Part shown: one piece after another, positions 47,156 through 58,000 of the stretch | Layout of the letters: every line of letters begins with the position of its first letter | How positions within the stretch are numbered: position 1 is the stretch's first letter | Assembly: GCF_020536995.1 (NCBI RefSeq) | Contig: NC_068357.1 | Location: forward strand, 131,786,352-131,850,351 | Source of the DNA: Dreissena polymorpha | Lineage: Eukaryota > Mollusca > Bivalvia > Myida > Dreissenidae | DNA length: 64,000 nt | Reading direction: 5' to 3' | Made by a program: the position numbers and the translations under genes | Notes under the pieces: model-generated | Told to the model about the DNA's origin: nothing | Databases searched by the model: none | The model's input: the letters and a program-made list of their open reading frames with translations, nothing else

Positions 47156-50100
47156 ATGCATGAATTCATTGGAATTGTCTTGGTATGTGCTTTCTTAGCA
47201 ACCATGTTGAAAGCGGCTGACACTGATAATTACACGCGTCTTCAAGTCTCCCACCCCACAGGAGATCCTCGGTCGTGCATGCTGGGCCAATCTGGTCCCC
47301 GGTACCGGTTCGAGGTGTTGCCCGGTGGCGGGTGGGACAACCTGCGCAACAAGGAGACCGGCATGATCGTTAAGCTAAACTTCTCCCAGTGTCGTACAAC
47401 GGAGGACGGCCGCTTCATGTTACCGGATGGAGTCTACACGGTGCCCCTGAAGAGGAGCAAAATCGAAACCAGCGCTGATCTCTTTGAGCACTGGTCTAAC
47501 TACTCGAGGTATGAGTCATTAATGTAATATTATAATTAACTACAGTTACAAATTGTATAAACGTTTTATATATAAATATAAACTAAAAGAATAATTAAAT
47601 GTTATGAATAAAACATGGGTGAATCTAATGCGGTATCTCGATTACTCCATGACACACCTCTTTCAATATTGATGACTGTAACAAAATGGTGTTATGCGGA
47701 TTTTAGTTTCCCTTGTATATTTAAGTGTTTGGCGTTATTCCATATTTTAATGCTCCCGTGTCCAGTACGTTGTCCCACTCCATTAATATCAACGCGGGTC
47801 TGAACCTGCCACACGTGGGAATTAGCGGCTCCTTCTCCGCAGAATACCAGCGAGTGAAAGAGTCGCAACATATGGACAAGTCTACGACCGCCCGCGTTCA
47901 AGTACGTAATTTTGATATTTGTTTACTCGTTTTTCGTTATAAATTCATATCGTGTTTCATACCTTTGAACTCAAATTAAAATACTGCAAACACACATGTA
48001 TTATTGGTGTATACATATAGACATATAGAAGCCGGAAATGTAAGTGCCCTTAATGGTCATTTACGTCCGCAATATCTCAATGAGTTTTCAATTCCGCCCA
48101 GGCGCGTTACCTGCAGTACGCCTCGAAGCTGGAGCCGGATACACCAGTAAGCGACGCGTTCCGGAAGCGACTCTACAAGATCGCCGCCAGCCTCCTTTTG
48201 AACCGCACCGACCTGGCGCGCTATGAAAGTCAGCTGCTCATCAGGGATTACGGAACCCACGTGATTACCAGCCTAGATGTCGGGGCCGCTCTCGTTCAGG
48301 TAAAGGGTGTTGGAGATATTTAATTTGAACGCCTTAAAAAAAACTAATATAAAAGATATTATCTTTGAGGTGCCAGTTTTGATGAACATAAAGGGTTGAT
48401 TCAAATTATTTTTAAATTGGGTCAATATAATTTTAACTTGTGTACATAATTGTTTAAATATATGTGTTCTCACTTGCACACAAATAAACCCGATTTTTTA
48501 AATACCCAGGGTTAACAGAACATTAACTTAACATTTAATCTAACATTATTTTTTGTTCATTTCCATTGAAATTAAACATAAAACTTTCTGTGGATTACCC
48601 ATTTCTGGTGTTTTTGAATGTTACTTTTACCATATAAAATTTCTTAAAGCTTACTATTGGCTGTTTAAATTACCAACAATTGAGCCCGTGACTAGGCTGC
48701 ATTAATATATGACATTATGTTCCGGATTAAGCGGATTGGCGGGTAGCATGAACGTCTTAGAGGTTGTAGGTTGATCAACTTAGCCAGTCTTACATGAGGA
48801 AATATCAAGGTCAAAAGATCGCAATAACAGCGTCTGCAAGCGCCAGTTTCTTAAAGGTGTTCAACATGGACGCCAAATACTCAATGTCGATAAGCAGTTC
48901 CCAGGTGGATGAGTATCAGAAATCGAAAACAAGCTCACAAATACTGACATACGGTGGTCCAATATTCAGGTAAAATATGAAATTACTGTGTTAATCAGAT
49001 CAATTTAATTTTTATCATAACTCATAATAAACATTATTACACCAAATAATTGCCTCGTACAAGAACATGATTAAGATGATACTTTTGAGCCCCCTTTTCA
49101 TTTTGAACACCATGTGCATCGTCTAAAAGAAGTCAGTACAAAATGAATACTCGCGTAATGCCGGTGGTTGCAATTTTCAGTCCAGTTAATTTCTCGGCAA
49201 ATCAATGGAGCGAAAACCTGTTTAACGACTTAGTTGCACTAGACAAATCCGGAGACCCTATCTACTACCTGGTCAATGACGTCAATCTCCCGGATGTGCC
49301 GCCGTCCGTCGTCTACCAGGTGTCTCGACAAGTTAAGGAGGCCGTCGAGGTCTATTACAGGCATAACACAATCGCCGGATGTACGCGGGAGGACTCGCCA
49401 AACTTTAGCTTTCAGGCAAACGCAGACGACGGATCTTGTAAACCGACAAAGACGAATTTCACTTTTGGAGGACTGTACCAGAGGTGCACTAGTACTGGCA
49501 GTCAAGACCGTTGTGCAGGTCTTCGACAGAAAAACCCTCAAACTGGCTCCGACAGTTGTCCATCTGGATATGAAGCAATTTTGCTTCAGTCAGGTACCAG
49601 ATCAGCACATGAATCCAGAAAGGAGTGCAATAGATGCTGGGTATTTTTTCATTGTTGTAAGACTAGATCATACCCGACAGCAGCCAAATTCGAAAGCTAC
49701 TGGTGCGCCGCAAGTGGCCGCGTTGCGGTTAATAGTGGGTTTCTTTTCGGTGGTCTCTATACAGAGAATACGATGAACTTAAATACGCAAGACAAATCAT
49801 GCCCAGAAACATATTACAAAATGAAATTTTTAACAGATTTAACCGTCTGTGTAAGTGATGACTATGAACTTGGATCGCGATACGCATTGCCATTCGCCGG
49901 ATTCTTTAGTTGTAAAAATGGATATCCGCTTGCCTTAAAAGAAAAATCAGATCTGCTAAAAAGTTCTGGACGTTCGAGTATGCTTACAAACTTTATGCGT
50001 GAATCGGGCCCTGCCTCATACCCAACTTCCTGTCCTGAAAGCTACAGCCAGCATCTCGCTTTAATTTACGACGACTTTTCCGTTCACTATTGTATTAAGA

Positions 50101-50561
50101 CAGGCGCTATCACTGCCAGCGGTCTTCCACCGATCAAGCAACCGCCGTTCATGGAAGCCCCAGATGAAGCACTTTCCGACGATCAAGAACTCTCTGTTGT
50201 AGTGAACAACGCTGGTGATGTATGGAAGAAGGAAAACAATGCTGAACCAAATCTTAAATCAAAACTTGGCGCGGTTGATGGTATGTCCACAGAGGGTGAA
50301 TTGAGTGAAACCCTTGAATCGCCATCCAAATCGTCAGTGGGACTCTCTGGTGGCTATATAGTCCTCATCACGGTGTTTGCGACACTGGCCTGCGTGGTAG
50401 TCACGTCTCTGATCGTGTTTCGCGTCCGACGCTACCGGAAGCGCTACCGGAATACGGACCCGTGGAGCTCGAGGGAAGAAAATAGGCACATTGCAGCTGC
50501 CGCCCGTACCTTGGGATACACTCAGATGGACGCCGAAACGCCGCCGACTACCAGGACGTGA
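47156..50561 (+). CDS. MPEG1: Macrophage-expressed gene 1 (perforin-2) copy 3, complete
   Basis: Exons 47156-47508, 47766-47901, 48102-48299, 48770-48969 and 49181-50561 give 755 residues. The start ATG at 47156 was chosen because it opens a good signal peptide (MHEFIGIVLVCAFLATMLKA); the frame is open further upstream. Layout as in copy 2: PGGGWDNLRN in exon 1, MACPF with DYGTHVITSLDVGAAL in exon 3, EGF-like segment and P2 region in exon 5, then GGYIVLITVFATLACVVVTS, RVRRYRKR and a tail with GYTQM. Difference: the Cys in the DGCS-HYC motif is Phe (residue 595, codon 50076-50078), though it is present in copies 1 and 2 and in human; one disulfide may be lost. A spacer before the membrane segment (NNAEPNLKSKLGAVDG) is longer than in copy 2. 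Exons 1 and 3 and the start of exon 5 are nearly identical to copy 2. Confidence 0.95.
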
Positions 50562-50836
50562 ATCCTCTTTGATTTATATGCATTTGTTGGTTTACTTTCT
50601 AATTAAATCACTTTGATTATAAATATAAATTTTGGAGTATATACATGTAAAGCCTTATTATGTTGAAATAAACCTTTCTACAAATATGTTATCCAACATC
50701 AGCTGCAAATGATCCAACACATTGATCTTGGATTGCACGCCTTTATAACTTGCAAACTATTAAACTAGAGCACACTAAAGACCGCGTGGAAATTGTGAGA
50801 ACTCGATGGATGAAATCATTTTGTAAAATCTTGAAA
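50562..50836 (+). other. 3' untranslated region of MPEG1 copy 3
   Basis: Contains AATAAA at 50667-50672, about 105 nt after the stop codon, the likely poly(A) signal. Confidence 0.6.
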
Positions 50837-51024
50837 TTAACCCATCTTACCTAGTAGACTCTCCCATCCTTCTAAATTGGATCAATTTATTTCTAAAATT
50901 AGGGATGTCTAGTATATTTATTTTTATTTCTTACAAAATTCCTTTAAGCAAACAGCGCAGACTCTTCTGGGTCTACGCTGTTTGCCAAGGCCTTTTTTCT
51001 AGACGCTAGGCATAAATGGGTTAA
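50837..51024 (+). mobile_element. TTAACCCATTTATGCC MITE, copy d
   Basis: Ends TTAACCCATCTTACC and GGCATAAATGGGTTAA. The central hairpin is partly deleted (CAGACTCTTCTGGGTCTACG). Confidence 0.85.
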
Positions 51025-51400
51025 ATAGGCGTTGTTTAAAGGACTGATTCATACGTGTCGTTTGTATAATCTATGCGGTTGTTATTTTTAATGCGTTATT
51101 GTTGTGTGGTTGTATGTCTTGAAAATATACTGATGTGTTATGCATATGTCATTATCATAATATCTTGGTTTGGAAAGATATCTGGACGTTTGCTTGAATA
51201 TAAATTAAATACTATGCCAAGCCCTCTCATTTTCTTTATCTTTATCCCCAACAAGGCGTCGGTTTAAATCCAGCTTTTGCTAATGCAACACATTCCTTTC
51301 ATAATTTACAAACATTTTGCCATATTGACACCTTTCTAAATCTATACACGTGATATGATAGTCCTCAACTTTCCTCTGAATTAAATAAAAGAAGAACAAT

Positions 51401-51630
51401 AGAGCCTCGTTTTGGAAAAAAATGTTGTTTAATGAGGTGCGTAAAGTGGTGTCCCTTATAAGACATGAGGGCCGTATTCTGACTGCATTTATGTTAGAAG
51501 ACACCTTTTTTAAAAGAAAATTCCAAACTGTCGGTTAGTGTCACTCCTGATTAGCCTGTGTGGACTGGCCATGCAAATCTGGAGGGCATGCATCAAGGTT
51601 TGCCCAGAACCAGTCTCAAATTGTGTCATA
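51401..51630. mobile_element. GTGTCGTCCC MITE, degenerate copy
   Basis: GAGCCTCGTTTTGG and CCAGAACCAGTCTC ends, with internal GATTAGCCTGTGTGGACTG. Diverged from the other copies. Confidence 0.6.
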
Positions 51631-52044
51631 CAAAGAAACTTTCGTCTTAACGAACATACTCAGCGTGATTGATTTTTTGTGTGGCCATCACATTGTCAAC
51701 ACATATTTACAATAATCTATTATATCTTTAAGAAGTGAATTTGTAACTGCTGAATGAATACATACTCAAAAATAAAAACGATTAAATGAATTTCCACTGA
51801 TAAACAAAAGGTTAATGAAGAGATGTAGATGTTGCTTTACCAGCATGCACTTACACCGCATTGCAATTGTAACATTACTACTGTACGATTGTATACAAAT
51901 GAGTCAATAACCGCAGAATGTTCAGCAATTAATTTGAAAATATGATAATACAAGATTTAGTAATATGAATGATATTAAGAGTTTGAAAACTGTCTATGAG
52001 GTATAAACTGGAGTATTTCAAACCAATTACCACACATTAAGGTG
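51631..52044. other. No gene recognised
   Basis: AT-rich, no supported feature. Confidence 0.5.
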
Positions 52045-52232
52045 TTAAACCCATTTATGCCCAGTGGTCTCTCCTATCCTTCTAAATTGGATCAATTTAT
52101 TTCCAAAATTAGGGGTGTCAAGTAATTTATGTCTATATTTAGAATATTTCATAAAGAAATTCATTTAAGCAAACAGCGCAGACGCTGTTTGCAATGTCTT
52201 TTTTTTCAGGACGCTAGGCATAAATGGGTTAA
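52045..52232 (+). mobile_element. TTAACCCATTTATGCC MITE, copy e
   Basis: Ends TTAAACCCATTTATGCCCAG and GGCATAAATGGGTTAA. It lacks most of the central hairpin: GCGCAGACGCTGTTTGC reads straight across. Confidence 0.85.
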
Positions 52233-52505
52233 AGATCAAAAGAAGAATTGTACAACACAAAAAACAGTAAAGAAAAGGGGTTAATATTTTTAGTATGACA
52301 TAATTTGAAAAACTGTCAAATCGTTATCATTCTTGGGACATTACTTTTTCGTTATTTTCATGTGTTGACCGATCCACGAATTTAACACTCACACATCGGA
52401 AAATAGATGATGATGCCTATCATTAGGCTCAACTATCATGTGATAAATGATCACTGAACATTTGTATTTATCAATTTGAAGAAAATTAAACACATCATTT
52501 GAGCA

Positions 52506-52761
52506 GTGCTCTGTGAAAAGGGGGTTTAATACATGTGCGTTTAGTGTCGTCCCAGATAAGCCTGTGCAGACCGCACAGGCTTACAGGGAAGACACTTTCC
52601 GCCTAAACTAGATTTTTGCAAAGAAATATTTCTTTCTTTAAACGAAAAATAACATAAAAGCGGCAAAATGTTGTCCCTGATTAGCCTGTGCGGACTGCAC
52701 AGGCATATCTGTGGCGGCACTTTTCGCACATGCATTAAACCTCCTTTTCACAGAGCGAACT
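52506..52761. mobile_element. GTGTCGTCCC MITE, full copy
   Basis: Inverted ends GTGCTCTGTGAAAAGGGGGT and CTCCTTTTCACAGAGC. Paired AGCCTGTGCAGACCGCACAG and GCCTGTGCGGACTGCACAGG blocks face each other around an A/T-rich centre. Confidence 0.85.
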
Positions 52762-53763
52762 CCTTTGATAAATCTGTTCTGATTAGGAAACGGCTTTGAG
52801 AATAGATTCAGGGTTAAAAAACACCAAATTTATGTTTTCAAAAAAAGAAAGTGTACCGGTACACTATGTTGTAGTCATGAATAACGCCAGTAGCAACTTA
52901 AGAGACTTTCTAACCAGTACATGATGAAATGGATATGAAAACAGCGTTTATTCTTATCGTGTAAATCAATTATTTTAAATAAATGCTGTGCGTATGATTG
53001 TGCATCAAATGAGACATATATTTGATGTTTTTAGTAAAATGATTATGCCCGAGGCTTATCTCTAAGTTTTCATGGGTCGATGCTGAAATACATGTCAGAA
53101 AAACCTTAACAATACAATTCTATATTAACGAAAAGTTTGTTTTAAATATTTGATTTTCTATGTTTTCGCATATTTATCTCCTGTAAAACATGATTTGGCC
53201 AAGCTTTAAACATCGTCGATTTCTTTCTTTTTAGAAACTATTAAGTGCATTTTAAAGACTACAATATTATATATTGCTTTATGACTCAATACTGTTGTTT
53301 CGCAAATGTTCAAATCACAGCCACAATGCAATCCAGGCATACATAGTTTCAACAACAATGTGCACAGGGAAGTTAAACGGTTGGCAAAGAATAACAACAC
53401 TTTTTATTCTTCCTCACCCATTCATGTCTGATACTATTTGTGACAGAAACAGGAAGTGAAAATGCTGCAAATCACGAAAGTACTCCAGCTTTAGTAAGCA
53501 CCTGCGTGCGTTTCGTATAATCGGCTGATGGGTGGTTACGTGTACCAATACAAGGAAGTTTGGTTTTGCATAAAACATCATGTTTTATAAGGTCTATAAT
53601 TATAGCCAGTTCATGTAGCATTTGACGGTCCGCTGCACACAGTACATTGTATACCATTGTTATGACATGGTCGAAATAAGTTCTGTACATGCTGTGTGTG
53701 TGTCCGTTGATTCTCATTAAAAAAGGCTGACGGTAAGCGCAGTGGTTGGTATCATCGCTTCTT
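52762..53763. other. No gene recognised
   Basis: Intergenic; only short open frames without domains on either strand. Confidence 0.5.
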
Positions 53764-54080
53764 ACCTTGCACGGTGCCTATACCCCGTGACTTTTCCGGA
53801 TCTGTGTTAGGAGAATAAAGCGCGACCCAGTTAACATTTTTAAGGATCTCTTTTTAAATATTTCACCATTTTTAATAGGGTAAAGTGGAGAGCCCGCTCA
53901 TTCGTAAGAGTTTTCTATAGGTATCATGATATTTTTTAAACAAATAGGTATTTTTTCAGTAAAGTGCAACCGCGCGTTTGAACGGTTAGAAAAATGTCGG
54001 ATCAGTGTGAGGACTTCATATTACAAACGCGCGGTTTGTACACAGATCTTAAAAAGTCACGTGATATAGGCACCTTGCCT
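53764..54080. mobile_element. MITE of about 320 bp with inverted ends
   Basis: CCTTGCACGGTGCCTATACC...GTGACTTTTCCGGATCTGTGT on the left pairs with the reverse of AGATCTTAAAAAGTCACGTG...ATAGGCACCTTGCC on the right. Two internal CGCGCGTTTG/CAAACGCGCG blocks also face each other. Confidence 0.6.
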
Positions 54081-55020
54081 TGGCCTACCGCATCGGAAGC
54101 ATTTGAGTTTATTCGGCGGCCACGCATAAAACCACATGTTTTGTTATGTATCTAGAAATAATCAGTACATGTTGCAATACTAGCAGGGTATGTTTTATTC
54201 TTTAAAACGAATTTTTGTTATTTAAGTGTTAACCAAATTTAGTGGTATTTGCACGTCTTCTATTAGGCAGACAGCCAGACACAAATATGTAGCGTAGTTC
54301 GGCGACGAAACGAAGATATAATGTAAAATCACAACAAGTCATAAGATAAGTTATATTATCCTTTATATTTTCTTTCTAACTAAATTACATCCAGAATAAG
54401 TTCAAAATCAAAAAGGCAAAGTTTACCAGCAATGGTGTATTACACAATTAACGCGAGTACAAATGCAATGCCTTGGAAAAAGACTTTGCGGAAATGTGAC
54501 GAATTAAATCAATCCCTCGGGTGCACGCTTTCGTAAATGATATGCCTGGTGGCCAGATTCGGTCGTTGATACACACAATTTATGCTCGTGCTATTATTTA
54601 CGCGGAACGAACTTTTAACACAGGATGGCGAACACCAACGGTATAATCTGGGAACAAGGAAATCTTATCTGTTAATTAATGTGTCACCAACCACTTGTCA
54701 AACATGTATGCTGTTTAAAAAAATATAAAATTATTAAAAGTTTGAGCTGATAAGTCAAAAGCCCTGTTACAAACCTACATGAGTGTTAATTACTTTTACT
54801 TGTTTATTACTGTTCTTTATGTGTTCGCGTATTCTATAAGCCTGCATAGATTATTGCTAAATCTGAATAATCATAAAGTTCCGCTCTCAGTTATTTTTTC
54901 TCCGTTTTTATAACACATCTATAGTAAACATACATAAATCTTGCTGACATATCATTTTATGAATGTGTACAATGTGTCTTATTTTGTTTACAATGAAGAT
55001 CAATATGGCGGGAGTGAAAC
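54081..55020. other. No gene recognised (3' side of the dehydrogenase gene)
   Basis: Likely includes the 3' untranslated region of the minus-strand dehydrogenase; no clear poly(A) signal close to its stop. Confidence 0.4.
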
Positions 55021-58000
55021 CTAGTGTATGAAGTCATCGAACATCTTTCCATACGGCTTTGGCCAGCCGAAAATAAAGTCGCCTGCGCGTTCTGGAATAA
55101 GAGACATTAACCGGAAGAACAGGTGCGCGTCGAGTCCCACCAGGTAGCGCGTTTCTGGGTACCGGGCCAGCAGCGCATGCGCCATGGCATCAGCCACATT
55201 GATGGGATGGCTGTTGACGTACTTATGTCTCTGCTTTATAGCGAACATAACTGAAACACCAAAATTTTGAATTAATCACAATACATGTATGTTATGAATT
55301 TTGTATAAACGATGATAAATCAAGAAGTACTGCTTATGGTAGAACATATCAATTCATTCAAATTACCGTAAGTTTTATCGGATGTGTTGAAAAGAATTGC
55401 ATTACAAACGACTGTTACTGGTAGAAATGCGAGTTTCTGTGCGGATGTACATTGAACATTTTTAGCACTTGACGTATTCAAGAAAACAAATAACCTCAGT
55501 AATCCTGAAAATGAAAATGTGTACATGTGCATTGACTCCATAGGTCATATAATTGAGCGGGAAAATGTTTCTATGGGAAAACCTGTTTTAATGCATGTGG
55601 CAACACAGGCTAATATGGGACGACAACCTCCTATAAGACTGAAGTTTCGTTCAGAGGAAACGTCTTTTAGAGGAAACGACAAATTCCATAAAAGCAGACA
55701 GACGACTAAGCAAACATTTCGCGCAGATGCATTCAGCATGGTTTCCCAGGAGCGTGGTATATTTAAGTCGTGTTCTGAGAAAACTGGACATAATGCATGT
55801 GCGTAAAGTGTCGTACTTGATAAGCCTGTGCAGTCCGCATAACTATAAGCACGGCCAATTATGTTCATGTAAAATTCGATACACGGCTGTCATATCAACG
55901 TCTGTCGGTGTTCATGAATATGCATTTGCTCTTATAACATCCAAAGTGAATTGGCACTATATTAAAATACTTTTTATTAATACATGTAGTGTATTTCATG
56001 CACTTTCAACACTATGCAATTTTATATTGTTTGCACTTGATATCATTATTTACGGGATAATAGACGACAATGCATATTATAGCTATTTAATTAAACCAGT
56101 GAAAGACGCATTTTTAAATATATAGTTTAATTTATTGAAAGTAAATTCATCACGGTTGATAAACTTCAGAACAACTTATTTTGCTTTCAAAAACAACATC
56201 AAAACAAACAGAAAATACCATATTTCGCGATGTTTCCGCCGTAGAACTGCCGCTGCTCTTCGGACGCCCCATGTAAGCCGGTTTGCATCATGCTCGTGAG
56301 CCGAGAGTGGTCGGTAAGAGCCGTATTGAATGCGCCTGGCTCGATAGTGTGCGCCGTCACGCCAGTTCTGAGCAGCTCTCGTCTAAAGAAACAAGAACAA
56401 TGTTCAATACCCCGATACCTACCTATCTAGGCCTTGTTGTTCCCGGGGGCACATAGGGCAAGGACTAGCGATTTCCACTCTTACAATACCCCGATAACGT
56501 GATTTCATTACGAAATACGCTAAGTCAAACATTTTGTGATCATATAGTTATCATTGTTGTAAGGGCATTCCACATTATGGCGACATATCTAGTACAGCGA
56601 ATTTCAGCGTGATAAACTATACCGACACTGTGAGTTGTTTTGTCGACATGGTAAACTCACTCAACACGCATCACAATACTTTTAATAAGTTAATTTACAT
56701 TATTAAAAATATAGAAAATTATTTTGCATATTTATAGATTTAAAAGAAAGAGAAAACAAGGAATGGTTGGGTTGACTTTGGAATTAATTATAAAATGCTT
56801 CAAAAGATGGAAATGTGTACCAGAATACGCATTCGTGTATAACCAGTAGAACACGATTCCAGATTATTTGCAATGGAATTATGAAGTCCGAAATGCTGTC
56901 CGACATGATGAAATTCATCAAAATTTTATTTTCCTTATTTTTTTTAAAGACAAAGAGGTATACTGTTTATTGAACACGACTCTAAATGGACAACAACTCC
57001 TAATATATAATAATGACGCCCTATGGAATTTCTCATAACCTTAATATCACTATATGCCGATGACAATTTGTAGTTAGCCGAAATTGAAAACAATAACAAT
57101 AGATGACATGAACGACATATTAATGGCTAAAGGTGACAGAAAAAAGTTTCCTTTAGAAACCTGTAAATGACAAGCTTAAAAACCTTAAAACCTGCGGACC
57201 ATCTTCAAACCCAGACTATACGTCCTGTTTAAGGCCAGCGAACCTGAATCTCGGTTCATGTTATGGGAGGTATAAATGACGCAATTATATATCGCTAGGT
57301 CAACGCAGATATCTAGTGCAAATAGTTCAACAATCATCTCATAAGTACAAAAAGGGCAGGCGGGGAGAAATAACAACTATGATTTACGGGGCACTGAATA
57401 GGTCGGTTATCAATAGCGGACTAAAATCCCATCCAAAAAGTGAACGTCAGCTCAAATGTATCAATATGACACTATTAAAGGGATCTTTTCACGGTTTGGT
57501 AAATTGACAAAATTGACAAAAGTTGTTTCAAATTCGCAAATTTTCGTTTTAGTTATGATATTTGTGAGGTAACAGTATTACTGAACATTTACCATAGTCC
57601 AATATAGCTATTATATGTATCTTTTGACGATTTGAAAACCTAAAAAATATAAAGCGTTGCAACGCGAAACGATTGAATAATTTGGAGAGTTCTGTTGTTG
57701 TCGTTTAAATTTACGAAACTACGAAGATTGCTTATATAAGGTATAAAATAATTATACTGTGTGTACCCGGCGGAATAGCCGAGAGGGCTAATGCGTTATT
57801 ACCTCAGTCTAACTCCAGGACGTCGGGGATCACTGTTTCGAGCCCTGGTACCGGCTACATTTTTTTCCTTATTTTAAATTTTATTCTTGATTTTTTACCG
57901 GAGCTTTTAAGATCCAAAGTTTACATTTATCAATATAAAGCATTTAATGACAAACTTCAAAATATGCCAAAATCTGTGAAAAGGCCACTTTAACCCTAAC

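Noticed and set aside
57765-57865. Functional tRNA gene
   Set aside because: A and B boxes are present, but the arms do not pair properly and the segment occurs inside a repeated MITE.
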